Part shown: in pieces, positions 21,076-32,400 of the stretch
Layout of the letters: every line of letters starts with the position of its first letter
Numbering within the stretch: position 1 is the first letter of the stretch
From: Platerodrilus igneus
Lineage: Eukaryota; Arthropoda; Insecta; Coleoptera; Lycidae
Direction of reading: 5' to 3'
Length of the DNA stretch: 64,000 nucleotides
Assembly (NCBI GenBank): GCA_036346225.1
Contig: JARFIW010000115.1
Span: 1,116,001 to 1,180,000 of the forward strand
The notes under the pieces: model-generated
The model's database searches: none
What the model was told of the DNA's origin: nothing
What the model saw: the letters and a program-made list of their open reading frames with translations, nothing else
Translations under genes and position numbers: made by a program

Positions 21076-24000
21076 GGAGGAAGCGCTACGAAGACGTGTG
21101 TAAATTCAATTTTTGAATAACAAAATCTTGTTTGTTTGCGCTCAAACCTACGAAACGCGATAAGTTTTACGCATGCGTATGACACGCGCGTCGACTGTTG
21201 GTGAGCTATGACGAATTCGTTGCCCACCCGAAAACCGCAAAAGTACCATACACGTCAGTCTCGTTCCGCTAGCGCGTAAGTTTGGCATCTGCTTGAAGGC
21301 GTAACTGCGCAGCCGCATCTGCACGTGCGAATTTCAATCACACGCTCCATTTCGCTACGAGCAGGAAATGCGACGTCACTTCTCCCCGGTCGATGACATA
21401 GCTGCGCACGTCTTTCCGTTTCGTCACTGAACTCTGACTAATTCGATGTTTGCCACGAGCAGGAAATGAGACGCTTTTGCTTTGGTTCCGCTTGAAGTCG
21501 TAACTGCGCAGCCGCATCTGTACGTGCGCATTTCAATCACACGCTCCATTGCGCTAGCAGCAGGAAACACGTCGTCACTTCTCCCCGGTGGACGACAAAG
21601 CTGCGCACGTCCTTCCGTTTCGTCATTGAACTCTGACTAATTCGATGTTTGCCACGAGCAGGAAATGAGACGCTTTTGCTTTGGTTCCGCTTGAAGTCGT
21701 AACTGCGCAGGCGCATCTGCACGTACGCATATTAATCACACGCTCCATTTCGGTAGCAGCAGGAAACGCGACGTCACTTCTCCCTGGTCGACGACATAGC
21801 TGCGCACGTCCTTCAGTTTAGCGAACTCTGACTCGATGTTTGCCATGAGCAGAAAATGAGACGCTTTTTTCTTGATTCCACTTGAAGTTGTAACTGCGCA
21901 GGCGCAATCAAATAATCAGATCTGCACTGATCCGCTAGTAAATTACGACCGATTCTTTTCACTGCCGCAGCATACGACTTTTCCTGTTTCGCGCTTGTTT
22001 GAAGTTGCAGCTGCGCAGGCGCATTTTGTATGTACGTGTAGGTGAGCTATGCACGGTTGGTGCTCAAAGCAAGATTCCGCTTGGAGTACGCAATCACACT
22101 TTGTCTCGTTTCTCAAATGAACGAAGACTAAATCGCTACTCGTCTAAAGCATGGAACGAGAGTCGCCCCTATTTAGTCGCAACTGCGCAGACGCGCTCTA
22201 CACGTACGAAAAAATTACACGCCTCTTACGTACCGCTATTGAATTACGAGTAATTTGTTCCTGGATCAAAGTAGGCAAGGAGACGCTACTTGCTCCGTTG
22301 CCGCTTAAGGTCGTAACTGCACAAGCGCATTCGTAGCATAACAATCACACGTCGGTCTCGTTTCTACTAATTGCGCAAACGCGTTCTACACGTACGAAAC
22401 AATCACACGCCTGTTGCATACCGCTATTGATATACGAGCAATTTGTTCCTCGATCAAAGTAAGCAACGAGACGCTACCTGCTCCGTTGCCGCTTAAGGTC
22501 GTAACTACACAGGCGCATGCGTAGCATAACAATCACACGTCTGTCTCGTTTCTACTAATTTATTGTAGGCTTGGTGCTAGAAACAAAACGCCACTTGCTT
22601 CGTTTTCGCATGAAGTCGTAACTGCGCAGCGCATTATACGCATACGTACAATAATCAACCTGTTAGTGAACCTCGACTAATTCTTAATTCGACTGGAACA
22701 TGAAATGTGAATCAATTTGCAGCGCCACCGCTGTAGTCGTAACTGCACAGGCGCATTTTACCACACGTCTTTTGGGTTTTGTCAACGAGTTACGACTAAA
22801 TCGTTTTCAACCAAAACATGAAACGAGACTACTTGCTTTCCCTCGCTCAATGACGTAGCTGTGTGGACAAATTTTGCACGTATGCAATTTGACTGGCGCA
22901 TGAAACAAAACTACCTATTTTGTCGCCGCTTGAAGTCGTAACTGCGCAGACGCATTCGAAACGTACCTATGACAATCACACATCTGTATCGTTTCGTTAG
23001 TAAAATACGACTAATTCTTGGTTGGGCCGGAGCAGGAAAGGAAACGCCATTTGTTTCGATTTTGCTTGAAGTCGTAACTGCGCAGGCACATTCTACACGT
23101 ACGTACAACGATCACACGTCAGTCTCGTTGCGTTAGTAGGATATGATTCAAACTTCGAGTGGAAGAAACATGAAATATTACTACGCCTTCGCATAAAGTC
23201 GTAACTACGCTGACGCATTCTACATATCGCTGCACCGGTTTGCTAGAAAATTACGACTAATCCTTTTCTCGAGCGGAGGACGAAACGAGACTGACCATTT
23301 CACTCCCCGCTTAGGGTCGCAACTGCGCAGACGCCTTCCACACGTACGTTTTTTTCGTTTCGCTGGTAATAAGACGCCACTTGTTGCACTCATGCTCAAT
23401 GACGTAACTGTGCAGATATCCCTACATCTCATGTAAACAATGACACGTCTGTTTCGCTTCGCTAGCGAACTACGACTTGCCCAGAGCTTGAAAACAGACT
23501 GTACTTGGTTTGGCTATGTTTGAAGTCGTAACTGCGCAGACGCGTTTTATACGTATCTATCACATTCAGACTCTACTTGGTTTGCCTATGCTTGAAGTCG
23601 TAACTGCGCAGACGCATTTTATACGTATCTATCACAATCACATGCTTCGTTAGTAACATACGACCAATTCGTGGTTGGGCCGGATCAGGAACCGAGACAC
23701 CATCTACTTCGCTTCCGTTTGAAGTCGTAACTGCGCAGGTATGTTCTACGTTTACGTATAACAATCACACATGCCCCATTTCGCTAATGAGTGATGTCTA
23801 ATACTTTGCTCGGTCGGACCTGAAACGAGACTATTTTCTCGCTTCAGTTTGAAGTCGTAATTACGCAAACGCATTCTATGCGTAGGTCAACAATCACACA
23901 TGTCGTAACTGCACAGGCTAGTTCTACACGTACTTATAACGATCACACGTCAGTCCCGTTGCGTTAGTACGTTTAGAAAGAGCAAAAAACGATACTACGC

Positions 24001-27000
24001 TTTCCTTCAAAGTCGTAGCTGCGTAGGCGCATTCCACACCGCTTCTCCAGTTAGCTGGAAAGTTACGACCGATCCTATACTTAACTGAAGCACGAAACGA
24101 GACTTCCTATTTCATCCCACGTTTAAAATTGCACCTGCGGAAACGCATTCCGCACCTACGTCTTTTCTGTTTCCCTAGTGACTAAAATGCTACTTGCTTC
24201 ACTCCTGCTCGATGACGTAACTGCAGATACCCCTACACGTTATGTAAACAATCACACGTCTGTTTCGTTTCGCTAGCGAACTACGACTTGTCCAGAGCAT
24301 GATCAGACTAGTCCTTGTTTGCCTATGCTTAAAGTCGTAACTGCGCAGACGCATTTTACACGTATCTATTACAATCACATGTCTGCATAGTTTCGTTAGT
24401 AAAATACTACCTATTCGTGGTTGTGCCAGAGCAGGAAACAAGACACCATTTGTTTCGCTTCCGCTTGAAGTCGTAACTGCGCAGGTATGTTCTACGTATA
24501 CGTATAACAATCACGCGTGTCCCATTTCGCTTATGAGTGATGACTAATTCTTTACTCGGTCGGAACATAAAACGAGACTCTATTTACTCGCTTCAGTTTG
24601 AAGTCGTAATTACGCAAACGCATTCTATACGTAGGTTAACAATCACACGTCTGTCGTAACTGCACAGGCTCGTTCTACACGTACTTATAACGATCAAAAA
24701 TCCATTCCGTTGCGTTAGTAAGTTTGGAAGGAGCAAAAAACGATACTAGGCCTTCCTTCGAAGTCGTAACTGCGTAAGCGCATTTCACACCGCTTCCCCA
24801 GTTAGCTGGAAAATTACGACTGATCCTTTACAAAACGAAACTACCTATTTCATCCCATGCTTAAAATTACACCTGCGCAAACTCATTCTGCACATACATC
24901 TTTCCTGTGACTAAAACGCTACTTGCTGCACTCCTGCTCGATGACGTAACTGTGCAGATATCCCTACACGTTTGTAAACGATCACACGTCAGCTTCGTTT
25001 CGCTAGTGAACTACGACTTGTGCAGAACATGAAATCATACTCTACTTGGTTTGCCTACGCGAAGTCGTAACTGCGCAGGCGCATTCCACACATCTTTGCC
25101 TAGGCTTGCTAGAAAATTACCAATCCTTTTCTTGATTGGACACGAAACGAGACTACCTATTTCACCTTCTGCGCAGACGCATTACGCACGTAAGTCTAAT
25201 AAGCACACGTCTATCTTTCTCTGTAGTAACTACCACGCCACAAGTTGCACCTCTGCTTGATGACGTAACTATGCAGATATCTCTACATCTTATATAAACG
25301 ATCACACGCCTATTTCGTTTCGCTAGTGAACTACGACTTGAAATAAGACTATTTTGTTTGCCTACGCTTGAAGTCGTAACTGCACAAGTGCATTTTGCAC
25401 ATACATAAAACTTTCAAGTCTGCCTTGTTCCGCTAGTGAGCTATGGCTAATTCTATGCTCGGCGTGATCTTCGCATTTGCGCAGTCGTATCTGCACATAC
25501 GCATATCAAACACATATTCCATTTCGCCCTGAGCAGGAAAACGCGACGTCACTTGTCATCGCTCGACAACGTAACTGCGCACTCCTACGCGTCTTTCACG
25601 TTTCGCCAGTGATCTACGACTAATTCTATGTTCGTCGAGAGCAGGTAATGAGGACCCTTTTCTTAGTTTCTGCTTGGAGTCGTAACTGCGCAGGCGCAAA
25701 CAAACAATCACGTCTCCATTTTTTGCAAGTAAACTACGACCTTTTTTTTCTCTGCGGGCGTATGAAACGATTTAACGTTGTTGTAACAGCGCAGACGCGT
25801 TCAACACGTACGAAAAAATCACACGCCTCTTACGTACCGCTATTGAATTACGAGTAATTTGTTCCTGGGTCAAAGTAGGTAACGAGACGCTACTTGCTCC
25901 GTTGTCGCTTAAGGTCGTAACTGCATAGGCGCATTCGTAGTATAACAATCACAAGTCTATCTCGTTCCGACTAAGTTGTTACTGGGTTAGTGTTGAAAAC
26001 AAGACGCCACTTGCTTCGTTTTCGCTTGAAGTCGTAACACTTTCTAAAAGTTCGTACAATACTCCCTTGTCTCTCTCATTCCACCAGTAGCTATGACTAA
26101 TTCTTTCCTCGTCTAGAGTTTGAAGCGAGACTGGTGCTGCGTTCGTCTAGAAGTCGTAACTACCCGTCCGTCACATTCCGCCCGTAAGCTATAAATAAAT
26201 CTTTCCTTGACTGGCGCATGAAACGAGGCTACTGCTTTGCATCGCCTTGAAGTCGTAATTGAGCAACAACCACACGTCCGTTTCCGTTTGCCGCAAGCAA
26301 TGACTAATTTTTTTCTCAGCCGGATTATGACACGCGATTACTGCTACGCATCACCTTGGAGTCGTAACTGCTCAAGCGCAACACGTTCGTACAACATTCA
26401 CACGTTCGTCTCACTCCGTCATCGAGCTATAAATAAAGATTTCTTTGAATGGTGAATGAAATGAAAGTTCTGCTTCGTATCGCTTCAAAGTCGTAACTGC
26501 GCAGACGCTTTCTACAAGTTCGTACAACACTTGCTTGTCCGTGTCATTCGCCAGCAGCTATGACTAACAGAATTTTCTCGTCTAGAGTTTGAAGCGAGGC
26601 TGGTGCTTCGCTCGTCTTAAAGTCGTAACTACTCGTCCGTCACGTTTCGCCCGTAAGCTGTAAATAAATCTTTTTTTGGCCGGCGTATAAAATAAGGCTA
26701 CTGCTTTGCATCGCCTTAAAGTCGTAACTGAGCAACAATCACACGTCCGTTTCAGTTTGCCGCAAGCAATGACTAATTCTTTTCTCAGCCGGATCATGAC
26801 ACTCGACTACTGCTTCGTACCACCATGAAGGTGTAACTGCGCAGACGCTTGCTTGCACGTAAGTAAAGCATTTGCACGTTTGTCTCATTCCTTCTGTAGT
26901 CATGACTAATTGTTTCTTCGCTCAGAGTTTGAAGCGAGACTACTGCTTGGTACCCATTTAAAGTCGTAACTGCGCAGACGCTTTCTACAAGTACGTTTGC

Positions 27001-27600
27001 ATGTCTCTCTCATTCCACCAGTAGCTGTGACTAATTCTTTCCTCGTCTAAAGTTTGAAGCGAGGCTGGTGCTCTGCTCGTCTTGAAGTCGTAACTACATG
27101 TCCGTTACATTCCGCCCGTAAGCTATAAATAAATCTTTCTTTGACCGGCGCATAAAACAAGGCTACTGCTTTGCATCGCCTTGAAGTCGTAGCTGAGCAA
27201 CAATCACACGTCCGTTTCAGTTTGCCGCAAGCAATGACTAATTCTTTTCTCAGCCGCATCATGACACGCGATTACTGCTTTGCACCACCTTGGAGTCGTA
27301 ACTGCGCAAGCGCAACACGTTGGTACAACACTCACACGTTCGTCTCACTCCGCCAGCGAGCTATGAATAAAGATTTCTTTGAATGGTGAATGAAACGAGA
27401 TTTCTGCTTCGTATCGCTACAAAGTCGTAACTACGCAGACGTTTTCTACGAACGTCCGTTTCATTTCGCCGTAGTAATGACTAATTTTATCTTCGGCCAG
27501 AGCATAAGACGAGACTACTGTTTCGCACTGTTTGAAGTCGTAACTGCGCAGACGTAAGTGGTACATCCATACAACCATCTTATTTTGCTAGGGGCAACTA
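21076..27600. repeat. Satellite E filling intron 4
   Basis: Tandem repeat with the constant phrase gtcgtaactgcgcaggcgca (or -agacgca-) followed by caatcacacgtctgt, tcgtttcgctagtgaac, tacgactaattctt and gaaacgagac. Units vary from about 115 to 200 bp. A regular ~201-bp form occupies 21297-21900, and a ~466-bp higher-order form occurs near 26110-27390 (copies offset by about 466 and 934 bp). No gene is supported. Confidence 0.88.
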
Positions 27601-27845
27601 ACCGGAGCAAAATACACCTGCTCTACCTGTCTCGATGTCATAATAGCACATACATTCTACGCACGTGAAGAATAACCGGCCTGTCATCTTCTGTTAACTT
27701 GTTCCTGCGCCATGCGGCGCCTGCGCAATGTGAAAATAAGCAACACGACCCTAAGTCTCATAAAAACAAACGCGAGCCAATCCTGACAAAACATTTCTGC
27801 ATCTTAACTAGTTCACTTGTTATCACACGTCTTTTTGTGTTCCAG
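27601..27845. other. Unique end of intron 4
   Basis: About 245 bp of non-satellite sequence ending in the acceptor TGTTCCAG at 27838-27845. Confidence 0.6.
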
Positions 27846-28226
27846 GTGGGACACCAGAAAACTAAGCATGCCCCTAGAAACCCTAATCATAAGCTACCCT
27901 AACCAGGATATAGAAAAAGCCTTAGGCGCCTCTTGCCTAGAGTACGAACCCACCATTCCCACCCGTTTCATGGTCGGCACCGAGCAAGGCATCGTCATCT
28001 CATGCAACCGCAAGGGCAAAACACCCAACGAAAAAATGGCGCTTAGATTCACAGCCCACTTAGGACCCACGTACGCCCTACAACGCAACCCTTCCTTCGT
28101 CAAGAATTTCCTAACGATAGGCGATTGGACTGCCAAGATATGGTCGGAGGATTGCCGAGAGAGCGCGATTATGTGGACTAGTTATTACAGAGCACGCCTT
28201 ACTGATGGCTGTTGGAGTCCTACGAG
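27846..28226 (+). CDS. Dnai2: Axonemal dynein intermediate chain 2, exon 5
   Basis: Encodes about residues 290-417 of the WD propeller. It begins in phase 2 to make KWWDTRKLSMPLE, then GASCLEYEPTIPTRFMVGTE, QGIVISCNRKGK, GPTYALQRNPSFVKNF, GDWTAKIWSED and a final LTDGCWSPTR. These are near-invariant in the family. Donor GTTCCA at 28227 is weak. The next intron, 28227-28274, is 48 bp, a multiple of three, and has no stop in frame, so its retention would add 16 residues. Confidence 0.95.
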
Positions 28227-28274
28227 GTTCCATAGGGGTTTTTTGGGTTTATTAATCGTAGATTTGTTTTGTAG

Positions 28275-28512
28275 GTCTTCTGTATTTTTTGTAACGCGCA
28301 GCGATGGGATATTGGACGTATGGGATATCCTACAGCAGCAGAAACACGCCTGCTTGGGCGTTAAGGTGTGCGACGAGCCCTTGCGTTGCTTGCGGACCGA
28401 GGACATGGGGCGAATGGTTGCCCTTGGTAATGAAAAGGGCGCTACGTATCTCGTACAGCTTAGTGAAAACCTGGCAACGTCGAATAAAAACGATAAAATG
28501 CTCTTAACCGCT
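28275..28512 (+). CDS. Dnai2: Axonemal dynein intermediate chain 2, exon 6
   Basis: Encodes about residues 417-496: SSVFFVTRSDGILDVWDIL, VKVCDEPLRCLRTED and a last beta-blade with ALGNEKGATYLVQLS. Splices from exon 5 to read WSPTRSSVFFVTR. Ends in phase 0 before donor GTAAGT at 28513. Reading on past the donor enters a low-complexity pyrimidine tract and is not coding. Confidence 0.95.
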
Positions 28513-28520
28513 GTAAGTTT

Positions 28521-28905
28521 TTACTGCCACCTCGTCTTCCTCCACTTCCTCCTTTTCCTCCCCTTCTTCCTCTTCCTCCTTTTTCTCCTCTTCCTACTCT
28601 TCCTCCTCTTCCTCCCTTTCTTCTTCCTCCTCTTCCTCATATTTCTCCTTTTCCTCCCCCACCACCTCCTCTTTTCTCTTTTCTGCCTCTTCTTTTTTCT
28701 CTTCCTCCTCTTCCTCATTCTTCCTTCTCTTCCTCCCGTTCCTCTTCTTCCTCCTCTTAGTCCTCTTCTTCCTCTTTCTCCTCTTCCTCCTCTTCCTCCC
28801 CTTCCTCTTTCTCCTCTTCCTTCTTTTCCTCCCCCACCATCTCCTCTTTTTTCTCCTCTTCCTCCTCTTTCTCCCCTTCTTCCTCTTACTCCTCCTCCTT
28901 TACCA
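28521..28905. repeat. Polypyrimidine tract in intron 6
   Basis: About 385 bases almost entirely C/T on the plus strand, irregular (TTCCTCC)n and (CTTCCTC)n. It makes up most of the 482-bp intron 28513-28994. The homopurine-homopyrimidine strand bias could allow triplex or R-loop formation. Confidence 0.95.
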
Positions 28906-28994
28906 CTGACCAACTGTAACTAAAAATTTTGCTTCCTTTCGTTTAGATAATTCCTTGTTAGTAGACATGTTAAATCTGATTGGTCAATTCCTAG

Positions 28995-29232
28995 ATGTTC
29001 GAGCGCGAAAGCAAAAGAGAGAAGATCCTAGAAGCCCGCAACCGCGAAATCCGGCTCAAAATCAAAATCATGAGCAGCATTCACCAAAACATGCCGGACT
29101 CAAGCAACATGGCGGTCGCTCAAGATCAAGAACTAAACGCAATGGGCGTTGACCCTTACGTTGCACAAGCCGAAGCCGAATTCTTCAAGGTAATCGATTT
29201 GGAAACGAAAGGACCCGAACCACCTGTGAAAG
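28995..29232 (+). CDS. Dnai2: Axonemal dynein intermediate chain 2, exon 7
   Basis: Encodes about residues 497-576, the conserved coiled C-terminal extension: MFERESKREKILEARNRE matches the family's MFERETRREKILEARHRE, followed by VDPYVAQAEAEFFKVID. Acceptor TTCCTAG at 28988-28994, phase 0; donor GTTAGT at 29233, phase 1. The next intron, 29233-29276, is only 44 bp. Confidence 0.95.
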
Positions 29233-29276
29233 GTTAGTCAAACGTTTACGTTCCTAGCTTTATTTTTATTTTTTAG

Positions 29277-29398
29277 TGGTGGAAGCTGAACCTGAACCTG
29301 AACCAGAACCGGAGCTAGCGCGCGAACCTTCGGAAATGCCGCCAATGCCTGAGGAAGTAGAAGAAACGAAGAAGGAAAAGAAAAAGAAGAAGAAGTAG
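29277..29398 (+). CDS. Dnai2: Axonemal dynein intermediate chain 2, exon 8 (stop)
   Basis: Last coding exon, about residues 576-615: an acidic/proline run (EAEPEPEPEPEPELARE), then a lysine-rich end (KKEKKKKKK) and TAG at 29396. The acidic tail is usual for the family; the polylysine end is low-complexity. The joined coding sequence is 1,848 bases including the stop when the missing A of exon 1 is counted, close to the ~605 residues of the human protein. Confidence 0.92.
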
Positions 29399-29415
29399 AA
29401 GCGTTGTTTGGTGTT

Positions 29416-29421
29416 AATAAA
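29416..29421 (+). terminator. Polyadenylation signal AATAAA
   Basis: Canonical AATAAA 18 bases after the stop codon, followed by a GT/T-rich stretch (ttatgtgttgcctttatt) that could be the downstream element. This implies a very short 3' UTR. Confidence 0.7.
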
Positions 29422-29479
29422 GTTAATTTATGTGTTGCCTTTATTGCGCATGCGTTAAACCGGATCAAACAAATTCCTT

Positions 29480-32400
29480 GGCCGAGCGCCGAAATCGTGT
29501 GAATTTCTTCAGTCTGTGTTGTCCGAGGTTACTCACGCTTAAAATGTCAGGGGGGAGGAGGCTTTGTGTTCGGCTAGCGATGGTTGGGTTGTGTGCGGTG
29601 TGATAGGCTAACGGACAACCGATGTCAAAAGCCAGGTGGTAGGCTAGAATAAACCAGTAGATTAATATCAATTCCCGACGCCCGAGAGTGTGAACAGAGA
29701 GTCGCACTCAGGCCTTCGGCAGCCGATGACCGGCTCACTGGAAAATACGAGGACCAATTCACAAATTAGGTTATAAGTACGCAAACGGCAACAGTTGGTT
29801 AGGCTTGTGCGCAGTGTGCTAAGTCAAACACCGCTTTCAGATCTCTGGTTCTCAATGGACAAAAGCCCGGTAAAAAGATAAAAAAACGACGCCAGACCAG
29901 TAAGTTAGACTGCGCACGCGAGCTGCTTACTGGCTTCCGATGACTTTTGTTGTGCGCAGTGTGCTAGGCCAAACACTGCGTTCAGATCCCCGGCTGTCGA
30001 TGGACAAAAGCTCAGTCGAAAGTTATAGGTATGAGGCCAGACCAGTAATTTAGACTGCGCACGCAAGCTGTTTGCCGGCTACCGACGACTTTTGTTGTGC
30101 GCAGTGTGCTAGGCTAAACACCGCGTTTAGATCTCTGGTTCTCAATGGACAAAAGCCCGGCAAAAAAGATAAAAGAACGACGCCAGACCAGTAAGTTAGA
30201 CTGCGCACACAACCTGTTTATCAGCTTCCGATGACTTTTGTTGTGCGCAGTGTGTTAGGCCAAACAATGCGTCTAGATTTCCGGCTGTCAATGGCCAAAG
30301 CCCAGTAGAAAGTTAAAAGTACGAGGCCACACCAATAAGTTAAACTGCGCACGCAACCTGTTTACCAGTTTTTGATGACTTTTGTTGTGCGCAGTGTACT
30401 AGGCCAAACACTGCGTCCAGATCTCTGGCTGTCAATGGACAAAACCCCAGTAGAAAGTTAAAAGTAAAAGGCCAGACCAATAAGTTAGACTGCGCACGCA
30501 AGCTGTTTACCAGCTTCCAAAGACCTTTGTTGTGCGCAGTGCGCTAGGCCAAACACCGCGTCCAGATCTCCGGCTGTCAATGGACAACAGCACAGTAGAA
30601 AGTTAAAAGTACGAGGCCAGACCAGTAAGTTAGACTGCGCACGCAAGCTGTTTACCGGCTTCCGATGACTTTTGTTGTGCGCATTGTGCTAGGCCAAACA
30701 CCGCGTCCAAATCTCCGGCTGTCAATGAACAAAAGCCCAGTAGAAAGTTAAAAGTACGAAGCCAGACCAGTAAGTTAGACTGCGCACGCAAGCTGTTTGC
30801 CGGCTACCAATGACTTTTGTTGTGCGCAGTGTGCTAGGCCAAACACTGCGTTCAGATCCCCGACTGTCAATGGACAAAAGCTCAGTCGAAAGTTATAGGT
30901 ACGAGGCCAGATCAGTAATTTAGACTGCGCACGCAAGCTGTTTGCCGGCTTCCGATGACTTTTGTTGTGCGCAGTGTGCTAGGCCAAACACCGCGTTCAG
31001 ATCTCTGGCTGTCATTGGACAAAAGCCGAGACGAAAATTAAAAGTACGAGGCCAGATGATAGAAACTTTCCAGTAGACTAATAAACAAACGAAAAAGGTA
31101 CGGTATGCGCACGTAACGCCACGATTTTTGATGATCAGCATGCGCACAGTGAGATGTGCTCAACACTAAAAAATCAGATTTTTGGAAACCGATGACCAGA
31201 CGCCTGCTGGAAAATAAATCAACGACGGTTAATTCACCAACAGGTTGTTAGGTTATGCGCATGCAAGTTAATCTGCGGCAACTGTTGGTTAGGCTCGTAC
31301 GCAGTGTGTTAGACCAAACACTGGGTTTTATAATCTCTGGCTGTCGATGGATAAGAGCCCAGTAGAAAGTAAAAGTACGAGGCCAGACCAGTAAGTTGGA
31401 CTGCGCACGCAAGCTGTTTACCGGCTTCCGATGACTTTTGTTGTGCGCAGTGCGCTAGGCCAAACACCGCGTCCAAATCTCCGTCTGTCAATGAACAAAA
31501 ATCCAGTAGAAAGTTAAAAGTACGAGACCAGACCAGTAAGTTAGACTGCGCACGCAAGCTGTTTACCGGCTTCTGATGACTATTGTTGTGCGCAGTGTGC
31601 TAGGTCAAACAGCGTTCAGATCTCCGGCTGTCAATGGACAAAAGCCCAGTAGAAGGCTAAAAGTATGGGGTCAGACCAATAAGTTACAATGCGCACGCAA
31701 GCTGTTTGCCGGCTTCCGATGACTTTTGTTGTGCGCAGGGTGCTTGGCTAAACACCGCGTCCAGATCTCCGGCTGTCAATGGACAAAAACCCAGTAGAAA
31801 GTTAAAAGTACGAGGCCAGATCAGTAAGTTAGACTGCGCACGCAAGCTGTTTGCCGGCTTCCGATGACTTTTGTTGTGTGCAGTGTGCTAGGCCAAACAC
31901 CGCGTTCAGATCTCTGGCTGTCATTGGACAAAAGCCGAGACGAAAATTAAAAGTAGTCTGCGCACGTATCACCGATTTCTGAGGATCGGCAGTGGGTGTA
32001 TGGTGGAACGTCTGTTTCTAGATTTTAGTTGCTGAGAATAAAAAAAAACCTTAGGTAATTATAAATCGAATAAATTAGTTAGATCTCCTGTCACCAATGA
32101 TTAAGACAGTGCGCTGTGCGCAAGGCTAAACGTTAAACCTCCAGTTTTCGGGTTTCCGCTGGAAAGTATATGAAGGAGTACAGGTAGTTAGAACAAACTG
32201 ATAGGAGAATGCGTTGTACCAAACTGACTGATTAGATACAGCATACGTCGTCTGCGTACGCAACGCCGACTTCAGACAGTCGGGAATGTGCGCAGTAGGT
32301 TATGCTGAAAGCCGGACCCTAGATTTTCGGTTACAGTTGGTCGACCACGGACATACGGATTTACAGCTGCTGATGGTCAAAGGTACCATGTACGACTGAT

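Noticed and set aside
28521..28913. Minus-strand Gly/Arg-rich frame resembling an RGG protein
   Set aside because: It is just the purine strand of the polypyrimidine tract; low complexity without flanking domains.
27817..28923. One open frame of 368 codons through exons 5 and 6 and beyond
   Set aside because: Its start lies in intron 4, it reads through the 48-bp intron, and its end is translated polypyrimidine. Family homology places splice sites at 27846, 28226, 28275 and 28512.
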